This document shows, piece by piece, positions 25,696 through 33,003 of a stretch of 46,564 nt of DNA; position 1 is the stretch's first letter, and the number at the start of each line of letters is the position of its first letter. The DNA lies in assembly GCA_052325345.1 (NCBI GenBank), contig JBKQVG010000007.1, positions 1-46,564 on the forward strand, in the 5' to 3' direction. The stretch comes from JBEKYD01 sp052325345. GTDB lineage: Bacteria; Acidobacteriota; Terriglobia; Bryobacterales; Bryobacteraceae. The notes beneath the pieces were generated by a model. It was not told the DNA's origin, searched no databases, and saw only the letters and a program-made list of their open reading frames with translations. Both the position numbers and the translations under genes were made by a program.

Positions 25696-27003
25696 TCACG
25701 CGGTTTCCGCCACGCCGATCACGGGCTTGCCGGCCGGCAGGTGGCGTACATCGGCGCCGCTGTAGACTTGCCGCGGACGGGCGATCTTCTGTTCGGGGTC
25801 GCCCATCATTTCGTCCCAGTGGGCCAGCCACCCCACGGTCCGGGGAATCGCGAACAGAACCGTAAACATGTCCGGCTTAAAGCCCATCGCCTGGTAGATG
25901 ATGCCGGAATAGAAGTCCACATTCGGGTATAGCTTCCGCTTGACAAAGTACTCGTCGTTGAGAGCTATTTTTTCCAGTTCCAGGGCGATGTCCAGCTTGG
26001 GGTTGCGGCCCGTAACCTGGAATACCTGTTCCGCCGCCCACTTGATGATGCGGGCGCGCGGATCGTAGTTTTTGTACACGCGGTGGCCGAAACCCATGAG
26101 CTTGAGTTTGCCGGCTTTCACCTGCTCGATGTAATCGGGGATGCGGTCACTGGTGCCGATGTGGTCAAGCATGCGAAGCACCTGCTCGTTTGCGCCCCCG
26201 TGCAAGGGACCGGACAGCGCCGCCGCCGCCGCCGCGGTTGACAAATAGGGATCGGCCTGCGAACTGCCCACCGTCCGCATCGCCGTCGTGCTGCAGTTCT
26301 GCTCGTGATCCGCGTGCAGAATGAACAGAACGGAGAGGGCTCGGGCCAACACAGGGTTGGCCACATACTTCGGCTCCAGCATCTTCCACAGCATGTTCAT
26401 GAAATTTGCCGAATACCTCAAGTCGTTGTCGGGATACACGTAGGGAAGGCCCAAGCTGTGACGGTAGGTGTAAGCGGCAATGGTTGGCATCTTGGCGATC
26501 AGGCGCACCATCTGCAGCCGCCGGTTCTCGGGATTGAGCACGTTCCGCGCCTCGGGGTAGACCGTGGAAAGAGCCGCCACCGTGCTCACCAGCATGCCCA
26601 TCGGGTGCGCATCGTAGCGAAAGCCCTCGAGGAATTTCTTGGTGGTTTCATGGAGCATCGTGTGGTGCTTCACGAGATAGTTCCAGTCGCTCAACTCGGT
26701 TCCGTTAGGCAGTTCTCCGTTGAGGAGGAGGTAAGCGACCTCCAGGAAGGTGCATTTTTCAGCCAGTTCCTCAATCGGGTAGCCGCGGTATCGCAGGATG
26801 CCGCGGTCGCCGTCGATATACGTGATGCTGCTCCGGCAGGACACGGTGTTCATAAAGGCGGGGTCATAGGTCATGAGCCCGAAATCGTCCGCGTCCTCCT
26901 TGATTTGTCGAAGATCCATCGCCCGGATGGTGCCTTGGTCAATGGGTATGGAATAGGCCTTGTCCGTACGGCCGTCGTTTAGGGTCAAGACTTTGTTTTT
27001 CAT
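25696..27003 (-). CDS. gltA: citrate synthase
   Basis: A 435-residue protein of the bacterial type II citrate synthase family. It contains the catalytic histidine segments LFILHADHEQNCST and GPLHGGANEQVLRML, GFGHRVYKNYDPRA, and the aspartate segment NVDFYSGIIYQAMG. The enzyme condenses oxaloacetate and acetyl-CoA at the entry of the TCA cycle. The ATG at 27003 has GGTGA upstream. A slightly longer reading of the frame has no support. It sits between two cytidylate-kinase-like genes on the opposite strand, with no obvious link to sulfur metabolism beyond supplying reductant by oxidising acetyl units. Confidence 0.95.
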   Translation of the reverse strand: MKNKVLTLNDGRTDKAYSIPIDQGTIRAMDLRQIKEDADDFGLMTYDPAFMNTVSCRSSITYIDGDRGILRYRGYPIEELAEKCTFLEVAYLLLNGELPNGTELSDWNYLVKHHTMLHETTKKFLEGFRYDAHPMGMLVSTVAALSTVYPEARNVLNPENRRLQMVRLIAKMPTIAAYTYRHSLGLPYVYPDNDLRYSANFMNMLWKMLEPKYVANPVLARALSVLFILHADHEQNCSTTAMRTVGSSQADPYLSTAAAAAALSGPLHGGANEQVLRMLDHIGTSDRIPDYIEQVKAGKLKLMGFGHRVYKNYDPRARIIKWAAEQVFQVTGRNPKLDIALELEKIALNDEYFVKRKLYPNVDFYSGIIYQAMGFKPDMFTVLFAIPRTVGWLAHWDEMMGDPEQKIARPRQVYSGADVRHLPAGKPVIGVAETA

Positions 27004-27125
27004 GGTATTCACCGTTTTGCGTTTCGACTTATCGCAGTCGCTGTGCGCCAATGCACCGCGAGTGCCGATTCCAATCTGCGTTCCGTGCGAAGATCGTCAA
27101 ACTTCTGTTCCGGACGACAAAAGTA

Positions 27126-27181
27126 TGCTATAAGATTCTCAACGGAGCAAGAGCTTTCAGGCCCGATGATCCGGCATCGGG
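27126..27181 (+). promoter_or_regulatory. extended -10 promoter plus leader hairpin, copy A
   Basis: The sequence TGCTATAAG (27126-27134) is an extended -10 element. About 28 nt later, after CGGAG and TTTCAGG, comes the hairpin CCCGATG (27162-27168), loop ATCCGG, CATCGGG (27175-27181), which ends 14 nt before the kinase start codon. A second copy lies at 29005-29061 before a TauE/SafE gene. Loop and 3' arm are identical, and the one changed base in the 5' arm (C to T) turns a C-G pair into a U-G wobble, so pairing is kept. It may act as RNA structure close to the ribosome site or as a DNA operator. Confidence 0.6.
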
Positions 27182-27195
27182 TAAGGAATGCAACC

Positions 27196-28101
27196 ATGGC
27201 AGCCGCCGGAACCACTACGGACTCGTCGCGAAAGTGCTCCGTAAGAGTGGATTGCACGGATACCCCCACTCTGCCTTCCAGCCGCGAAGTCTCGACCGTC
27301 CTGCTGATCTCGCGCGGAACCATGTCCGGCGCCGCGAGGATCGCCGGCTGCCTGTCGCAGGTCGCGGGGGTGCGTTCCGTCTCACGCGAGGATCTGCTCG
27401 CCGCCGTTAACAGTTACGGCGAACTGGCCACTCGCATCGCCGCTCAAATCGTCCGGGCGGACCGGGAGTACCAGCGATTCAGCGATCTGCGCCGCCCTTA
27501 CCAGATTCTCATGCGGCGGGCGCTGCTGCAATACGCGCGCCATGGCTGCCTGGCCTATTTCGGATATTCCGGCCACCTGCTCCTTCCCCGGATCGCCCAC
27601 TTCGTGCGGATCCGCCTGATCGCCCCCATGGCAATGCGCATTGCCCGCACGCGCGAGGTTTTGGGCCAGACCGAAGCGGAAGCGCGCGACTACATCCGGC
27701 AGGCCGACACCGAGCGCGTGCAATGGGCCCGCATGATGTATGGCGTGGACCTTCGCGATCCGGCCGAGTACGACCTGTGCGTCAACCTCGAGCGATGGTC
27801 GCTCCCCGGCGCCTGCGAATTACTGGCGAGAATCATGGCACAGCAGGACTTTCAGCCCACGCCGGAGTCGGTGACCCAGATGGACAACGAGTGCCTCTCC
27901 ACCGAGGTCCTCGCGGCGCTGGTTACCAATCCGGATACTCATACCTGGGAAATTGGAGCGAGCGCGTCCGCTGGCGCGGTGCGCCTGGTCGGCCCGTTCC
28001 TCACCGGCGACGAGATGCGGGTGGTGAGCGCGGTAGCGGGCTCCGTTCCGGGCGTGCGGGAGGTTGCTTACGAGCCGGGTTACGCACCGGCCTTTTGTTA
28101 G
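27196..28101 (+). CDS. cytidylate-kinase-like protein with BON-like domain (copy 2, diverged)
   Basis: A 301-residue paralogue of the protein encoded at 24845. Shared landmarks are LLISRGTMSGAARIAGCLSQ, YFGYSGHLLLPRIAHFVRIR, ARDYIRQADTERVQWARMMYGVD and a C-terminal BON-like part. The phosphate loop reads RGTMSGAAR, and the glycine-lysine/arginine end of a normal P-loop is lost, so ATP binding is doubtful. It has an N-terminal extension of about 40 residues that copy 1 lacks. The ATG at 27196 has AAGGA upstream. The leader carries the same promoter and hairpin as the TauE/SafE gene at 29075. A regulatory rather than enzymatic role is possible. Confidence 0.68.
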   Translation: MAAAGTTTDSSRKCSVRVDCTDTPTLPSSREVSTVLLISRGTMSGAARIAGCLSQVAGVRSVSREDLLAAVNSYGELATRIAAQIVRADREYQRFSDLRRPYQILMRRALLQYARHGCLAYFGYSGHLLLPRIAHFVRIRLIAPMAMRIARTREVLGQTEAEARDYIRQADTERVQWARMMYGVDLRDPAEYDLCVNLERWSLPGACELLARIMAQQDFQPTPESVTQMDNECLSTEVLAALVTNPDTHTWEIGASASAGAVRLVGPFLTGDEMRVVSAVAGSVPGVREVAYEPGYAPAFC

Positions 28102-28155
28102 GCTTTCGCCTTGGCTGAGGCCGGCCGCCGGCGCATGGAATACGAGGAAGAAATC

Positions 28156-28950
28156 ATGCCACAGTTACATACCGACGACCCTGCCGCCGCGCACCCGGGC
28201 AGTTTGCGCGCCATGCTCGCCCGTTTGGCCCAGCTTGGAGAGACGCAAGCCGACGCCCTGCGGGAGCAAAGCGGCCTCGCGCGGCAGAGGACCCAAACCA
28301 CTTCGAATCTCGTTCTGTTTTCCTCCAAGACGGCGGAAAACGCGGAGAAGCAGACCGGGCTCGCCGCCGAGCGCACCGCCCTGACCCGCGAACAGACTCA
28401 TCTCTCCACTCGCAGCACCGAATTGGCCACGATCCGCACCGAACTGGCGCGCGAGCGCACCGCTCAAGCCGAGGAACGCAGCCGCCTCGCCACCCAGCGC
28501 ACCGAAATGGCGCGCCAGCGGACCGATATGGCCGTCCGCCGCGTGCGCCTCGCCGAGGAGCGCACCCGGCTGGCTGAGCGGCGCAACGCCTTGTCACAGG
28601 ACCGCACGACCATGGCCGGCCGGCGCACCGAGCTCTCCCTAAACCGGACAGCCACCGCCGTCACGCGCACCCGCCTCTCGCAGCAGCGCACCGAGCTGGC
28701 CCGCGAGCGCACGTCGCTGGCGCTCGTCCGCACGGGCCTGGCGTTCTTCACCCTGGGCGTCACCTTCCTGCGCTACTTCGCCTTCTCCAAATGGACGGCC
28801 TTCGATGTCGCCTTGATCCTCTTCAGCGTCCTGACGGTCTACTGGGGCGTTAAGACGTATCGCCGCGCGGCGGCGTCCGAAAAGCTGCTCCAGAATCTGC
28901 TCGCTTCGGACCGCGGCCTCTCCGACGCCCTTGCCCGTTCCAGTGTGTGA
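28156..28950 (+). CDS. DUF202-like membrane protein with long RT heptad repeat
   Basis: A 264-residue protein. Residues about 50-205 consist of many seven-residue units with the core RT, for example LARQRTQ, LAAERTA, LARERTA, LATQRTE and MARQRTD. They should form one long coiled coil. The last unit runs into RERTSLALVRTGLAFFTLG and two membrane helices (ending near VYWGVKTYRR), which is the DUF202 layout. It looks like a DUF202 protein whose N-terminal amphipathic motif was multiplied. The ATG at 28156 has GAGGAAG upstream and lies 54 nt after the kinase-like gene. Function is unknown. It may scaffold partner proteins at the membrane. Confidence 0.7.
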   Translation: MPQLHTDDPAAAHPGSLRAMLARLAQLGETQADALREQSGLARQRTQTTSNLVLFSSKTAENAEKQTGLAAERTALTREQTHLSTRSTELATIRTELARERTAQAEERSRLATQRTEMARQRTDMAVRRVRLAEERTRLAERRNALSQDRTTMAGRRTELSLNRTATAVTRTRLSQQRTELARERTSLALVRTGLAFFTLGVTFLRYFAFSKWTAFDVALILFSVLTVYWGVKTYRRAAASEKLLQNLLASDRGLSDALARSSV

Positions 28951-29004
28951 CGGCGCCCGCTCGCCCGGCAAAATCACATTCTTGTGGTTCGCGCGAAGAA
29001 AGTG

Positions 29005-29061
29005 TGCTATAAGTCTTTTCGGAGAGAAGTATAGTTTCAGACCTGATGATCCGGCATCGGG
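29005..29061 (+). promoter_or_regulatory. extended -10 promoter plus leader hairpin, copy B
   Basis: TGCTATAAG (29005-29013) is followed by CGGAG, TTTCAG and the hairpin CCTGATG (29042-29048), loop ATCCGG, CATCGGG (29055-29061). The TauE/SafE start codon is 13 nt further on. The spacing from the -10 element to the hairpin is nearly the same as in copy A, and the 20-nt hairpin differs at a single position that keeps pairing. Confidence 0.6.
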
Positions 29062-29074
29062 CGGGAGTCGGAAA

Positions 29075-30049
29075 ATGTCCGTTTTTCTGCCAGTCGCCGG
29101 CATTAGCGTCGCCATCTGGATTCCGCTCGGGGCAGGTGTCCTGGTGGGCTTTCTGTCCGGCCTGCTGGGAGTGGGAGGCGGGTTCCTGCTCACTCCCATC
29201 CTCATCATGGCCGGCATTCCTCCCACCATCGCCGCCGCTTCCGACTCGTGCCAGATCGTGGCCGCTTCGTCCTCGGGCGCCGCGGCTCACTGGCGGCTGG
29301 GCAACGTGGATCTCAAGATGGGAATCACGCTCCTGGCGGGAGGCTTGGTTGGCGCCGGCGTGGGCGTGCAGGTCATCAAGGTCCTGCGGGCGCTCGGCAA
29401 CGCCGATTCCCTCATCACAGTTACCTACATCGTCGTGCTCGCGGCCATTGGCGGTTCCATGTTCGTCGCCAGCTTGAAAAGCCTCCGGCGCGGAACCATG
29501 ACGGTCCAGGCGCACCGGCCACCCTCCCGAGCCGGAATCCTCGAACGCCTGCCTTTTCAGGTTTATTATCAACGCTCGAATGTCCGGCACTCCCTGCTGG
29601 CGCCGATCTCTCTGGCCATGGTGGTAGGCATCCTGGCGTCCATCATGGGAGTCGGTGGCGCGTTCATGGCGGTGCCCATGATGGTCTATCTCTTGGGCAT
29701 GCCGGCGCATGTCGCGGTGGGAACATCGCTTTTCCAAACGCTGTTCACGTGCGCCGGAATTACGTACATGCAGTCTACCGCGAACCACACGGTCGATCTT
29801 GTACTGGCCCTGCTGCTGGCCGCCGGCTCCACCATAGGAGCCCAGATCGGAGCGCGCATGACGCGCTTTCTGCGCGGCGACCAGCCTCTGATCATTCTCG
29901 CGATACTGGCCCTGGCGGTGGCCGTGAAGATGCTGATCGGCGTTCTGGTCACGCCCGCCAACCTGCTGACGCCCCTCGCTCACGCGAGCCTGGAACCTCT
30001 TCTTGTTCCCGGCTTGGGTCAGCTTTACGGAGTCCTGTCAATTGCCTGA
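29075..30049 (+). CDS. TauE/SafE-family anion permease (second copy)
   Basis: A 324-residue membrane protein with the two TauE/SafE repeats. GFLSGLLGVGGGFLLTPILIM is near residue 25, and the second-half equivalent GILASIMGVGGAFMAVPMM near residue 190, with eight to nine hydrophobic helices. It has a longer central loop than the copy at 2229 and belongs to a different branch by eye. It precedes a TIGR02186-type membrane protein gene, a pairing I recall in other bacteria. Substrates in this family include sulfite and organosulfonates. Import or export of sulfate or sulfite is possible here, since no SulP, DASS or CysTWA transporter is visible. The ATG follows GGGAG. Confidence 0.85.
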   Translation: MSVFLPVAGISVAIWIPLGAGVLVGFLSGLLGVGGGFLLTPILIMAGIPPTIAAASDSCQIVAASSSGAAAHWRLGNVDLKMGITLLAGGLVGAGVGVQVIKVLRALGNADSLITVTYIVVLAAIGGSMFVASLKSLRRGTMTVQAHRPPSRAGILERLPFQVYYQRSNVRHSLLAPISLAMVVGILASIMGVGGAFMAVPMMVYLLGMPAHVAVGTSLFQTLFTCAGITYMQSTANHTVDLVLALLLAAGSTIGAQIGARMTRFLRGDQPLIILAILALAVAVKMLIGVLVTPANLLTPLAHASLEPLLVPGLGQLYGVLSIA

Positions 30050-30144
30050 ACGCACCTCGATGAGATGCCGGCAATGGCCGCGTTGGCGGCCGGTGCACTC
30101 CGTCTCGAGCTCGCCGGCGGGACCGGCGTGAACAAGGCCGCGAA

Positions 30145-30918
30145 ATGAACCCAATCCCCCTCATCCCGGCTCTGCTTCTTGCCGCCGGAATGCCGCCCGA
30201 GCCTCTGACGTGTACGGTCGCTCCGCGCATCGTCCAGGTCGGCGCCTTTTACAGCGGCGCCAACATCAGGGTAGAGGGCCGCGCCACGGCAGGCTCCAAA
30301 CTGGTTCTCACCGTAACCGGGTCCGACCGCGAGGAGCGCTTCAGCCGCAAGGCGCGATTCGGTCCCATCTGGCTCAACGCCAGCAAAGTGCGGATCTCGG
30401 GCGCGCCTTCGCTGTTCCTGCGGTTCAGCACCGGCCCGGTTGCGGCAATACTCAGTCCGGGCGCGATCGTCCAGAATGGTCTCGACGAGAAGTCTCTGGT
30501 GGCGCGCATGCGCATAGAACCGCAATCGCCGGACCGCCGCGACGATGACGCGGTTCGAAGCGACTTCGTGGCGCTGATGAAAAGCAGGGGCACGTACGTT
30601 TTTGGCGGCGGAGGTATCGCCATGAGAGACTTAGGCGATTCCGCGTCCTTCTCGCTTGATCTCCACTGGCCCAAGCGCGCCCCGCCCGCAACCTACCAAG
30701 TGATGGTATACGAGGTAGTCCAAGGCGCCGTCGTTGGCAAAGCGTCCGCGTCGCTCTCCGTCGTCGCCACCGGATTTCCCGCCTGGCTCGCCGCGATGGC
30801 TGCGAATCGCGCTTCGGTTTACGGTGTCGTCGCCGTCCTGATCGGCGGCCTGGCCGGATTCGGAATCGACCGTCTCGCGACGCTGCTTTTCGGCAAAGCG
30901 CGCTCGGTGGATCACTAA
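30145..30918 (+). CDS. TIGR02186/Alph_Pro_TM-type membrane protein
   Basis: A 257-residue protein with an N-terminal signal peptide (about residues 1-20), a beta-rich exported domain (IVQVGAFYSGANIRVEGRA, then KLVLTVTGSDREERFSRKA) and one C-terminal membrane helix (VYGVVAVLIGGLAGFGI). This is the organisation of the TIGR02186 family, which is often encoded next to TauE/SafE permeases. The exported domain probably sits in the periplasm and may bind or present the transported anion. It follows the permease by 95 nt. The ribosome site (AAGG) is weak. Confidence 0.72.
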   Translation: MNPIPLIPALLLAAGMPPEPLTCTVAPRIVQVGAFYSGANIRVEGRATAGSKLVLTVTGSDREERFSRKARFGPIWLNASKVRISGAPSLFLRFSTGPVAAILSPGAIVQNGLDEKSLVARMRIEPQSPDRRDDDAVRSDFVALMKSRGTYVFGGGGIAMRDLGDSASFSLDLHWPKRAPPATYQVMVYEVVQGAVVGKASASLSVVATGFPAWLAAMAANRASVYGVVAVLIGGLAGFGIDRLATLLFGKARSVDH

Positions 30919-31024
30919 GCCCGCGCGAATTCAGTTATGCCGGATCGCCCGCTCCGCAACGGCGGATCGATAGTTTAAAACCGCTGTGGAGCGCGCCTTT
31001 GGCCTGCTTTGACTTGCTCCCGCC

Positions 31025-32593
31025 TCAATTGGGCCGATAGGCCCAACTCTGAGACGCCCGGACGAAGTCGATCTGGAAGCGAAATATAAGAGCGTTCTCG
31101 GCGGGCCGGTTCAAGCCTGCCGCCACCGTGGCGCCACCCTCGAAAGTAGTGTGCCCGTAGTCGAGTGAAATTCGGAAAAGGTCATTGAGGTACCAGTTGA
31201 CGCCACCCGCCACCTCGTGAGCCAGCCGGGGCGACGTCGTGTAACTGGCGAACCCGTAGTTATAGAGTCCCTGCTCGGCGCTGAATTCTCCCACGCGCGC
31301 CGCCACTTCAACCGCTCCCCAGCCGTGATTGCTCGGATCGAAATTTTTCTTCGGCGTGGGGCTCGCGAAAGTTTTCTTTTCGCCCGTCAAAATGTAACTG
31401 GCCGCCGCTTGCCAGGCGCGAAAAGCGATGCTGCGTCGAACCGCTCCCTTCTGCAAGCCTTCCTCGGTGAGGCCATCCTCCAGGAACAAACCGAGCGGCC
31501 CCACGTAATAATAGGCACCTGGCGTCAGACGGGCGCGGTGGCCGGCTTCGGTCACCCCCGAGGCGAAGGGAAGGAAGGAGTTCTGACCGAATGTCTTGTA
31601 AGAGGGCAGCGCCTCGCCATCCACGCTGCCAAACGACGAACCCATTCCGAATCCAAGGCCGCTCAGAAAACTGTTGTCAGGCTGGAACGGAGACAGGAAC
31701 AGCCGCGCCGCGTAGTCCCGGTGATCGCTCGTGGCGGAATCGCTGAGGCTGTTGTCCGGAACCCCGTTGAACACCCCGACCGCATAGGTCGCGCGGCGAT
31801 TCGCCAGGTCGCCCGAGATTTGAAAGCCGATGTCGCGGCTGGGAGCCAGCAGCGTGGGCAGGCCGCGCTCGACGAAGGTGGTATCGTCATCCGACTGCAG
31901 ACGCTCCAGCCCCACCGGCGGCTTGAACTTGCCGGCCCGCACTTTGAAGTACTGGAAATACTTAAGCTCCACGTAGGCGTCGTAAATCAGGGCCTCCCCC
32001 ATGCCGAAGTCGGGCCGGAAGAAATAGTCGATGTACCGGAAGACGGTTCCGGAAAGGACCGGCCGAACGCGGCGAAGCACCGCTGTGTCGGTGAGACCCG
32101 TGGCGCCCGTGCCTAGAAACGTCCGATTATCCATTTGCAGGTCCGCTCCGAACTTGATCAGAAAGTTGCCGTCGCTCGACTTGATCGTGAATCCGGTCTT
32201 ATCGGCGGTGACTATAGGGGGGGCATTGACCGGTTCGATGACTCGGGGTACGGGCGGCGGCGCATTTATCTTGGATTCGGCCGCCAGGACTCTCTGCTCG
32301 AGATCGTTGATTTCCTGTTCGAGTTGCTCAATTGTCGGCTCGGTGTTTTTCGGACCGTCCGGCGGCGGCGCGGCGGCGGGGCCTGCGTCCCGGCTAGCGG
32401 CGTTGGGTTGGCCGGCGCCGTCGCTCCTCGGCGACTGCTGCACCCCGGAGCCGGTTGTGGCGCCAGGCGCGGGGTTTGCGCTTGCATTGCCGTTTTGCGC
32501 CGGGTCGGCGGACGCAACTGCCGGCCCGACCCGAGCCGTAAAGAGGAAAATGAAGAGAAGAAGCCATTGGGTACCGCTACGATTCGCGTTCAT
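31025..32593 (-). CDS. OprO/OprP-family phosphate-selective-type porin
   Basis: A 522-residue outer-membrane protein with a signal peptide (cleavage expected after AVASA, about residue 28). It continues with a Pro/Ala-rich spacer, a short coiled coil (IEQLEQEINDLEQRVLAAE) for trimerisation, and then alternating beta strands of a porin barrel (for example FLIKFGADLQMDNRTFL, YAVGVFNGVPDNS). The AGKFKPPVGLERLQSDDD segment is typical of the OprP family. Such porins favour anions such as phosphate. Beside TauE/SafE and TIGR02186 genes, an anion such as sulfate is a fair inference. The ATG has AGGAG 7 nt upstream. The leader is about 190 nt long. Confidence 0.85.
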   Translation of the reverse strand: MNANRSGTQWLLLFIFLFTARVGPAVASADPAQNGNASANPAPGATTGSGVQQSPRSDGAGQPNAASRDAGPAAAPPPDGPKNTEPTIEQLEQEINDLEQRVLAAESKINAPPPVPRVIEPVNAPPIVTADKTGFTIKSSDGNFLIKFGADLQMDNRTFLGTGATGLTDTAVLRRVRPVLSGTVFRYIDYFFRPDFGMGEALIYDAYVELKYFQYFKVRAGKFKPPVGLERLQSDDDTTFVERGLPTLLAPSRDIGFQISGDLANRRATYAVGVFNGVPDNSLSDSATSDHRDYAARLFLSPFQPDNSFLSGLGFGMGSSFGSVDGEALPSYKTFGQNSFLPFASGVTEAGHRARLTPGAYYYVGPLGLFLEDGLTEEGLQKGAVRRSIAFRAWQAAASYILTGEKKTFASPTPKKNFDPSNHGWGAVEVAARVGEFSAEQGLYNYGFASYTTSPRLAHEVAGGVNWYLNDLFRISLDYGHTTFEGGATVAAGLNRPAENALIFRFQIDFVRASQSWAYRPN

Positions 32594-32728
32594 GATGTGA
32601 CTCCTGGGGAAGGCCGCGCGAGATCGTGGGGTTCATGCAGGCCGCTACCCGTTGGACAGAATGGAGCTTCGATCCAGGAAGCTCTTGAGATGCTACCGGG
32701 TGGCGCGCTCGCGGCAGGATCATCCTCG

Positions 32729-32820
32729 GCTAATCGCCTGTTTGGTCCTCCCATGGTAACCAAAATGATTAGCGGACTGATTTCATTGATGACTCTACAA
32801 CCTGGGCCGGTTTTATTCAA
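32729..32820 (-). promoter_or_regulatory. porin promoter and nested inverted repeat in its leader
   Basis: On the minus strand TTGAAT (32820-32815), 17 bp, TAGAGT (32797-32792) form a promoter. Just inside the transcript, GCTAATC pairs with GATTAGC (32773-32767 and 32735-32729), and inside that TTTGGT pairs with ACCAAA. The two nested stems span 45 nt, lie far upstream of the porin start codon, and could be an RNA control element or a repressor site. Confidence 0.5.
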
Positions 32821-32898
32821 GTGAAAAAGAGCTTATTATCTGTTTTGTCGGCAAACCCTACGGCGGCGCGCGGCTTGTTCGGGAATCGATAAATCCTC

Positions 32899-32926
32899 TT
32901 GACAATTTGTTCCACAGCCCTATCGA
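32899..32926 (+). promoter_or_regulatory. promoter of the PEP/pyruvate-binding protein gene
   Basis: TTGACA (32899-32904), a 16-bp spacer and TATCGA (32921-32926) lie about 75 bp before the start codon, and a perfect TATAAT follows at 32927-32932. The block TGACAATTTG followed by CTAT and GAT is also found in the sat promoter (38300-38327), so both genes may answer to the same factor. The remaining part of the 410-bp divergent gap (32594-33003) shows no gene. Confidence 0.5.
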
Positions 32927-33003
32927 TATAATTGATTTAGCTGATGACATCCGTCAAAACGTAGAACTGTGCAATATAGTGGTGTCTGGTTGAACTGCGA
33001 CGT

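Noticed and set aside
27126..29061. Shared leader as a known SAM, SAH, fluoride, TPP or guanidine riboswitch
   Set aside because: None of the conserved core sequences that I recall for these classes is present. Kept as an unknown element.
30065..30148. 27-codon frame whose stop overlaps the TIGR02186-type start as ATGA
   Set aside because: The overlap is suggestive, but there is no ribosome site and the Ala/Gly-rich product has no recognisable signal. Left out as too weak.
32702..32728. GGATGATCC in the porin leader as a third copy of the shared hairpin element
   Set aside because: The short string is present, but the flanking arms do not pair and the extended -10 element is missing.
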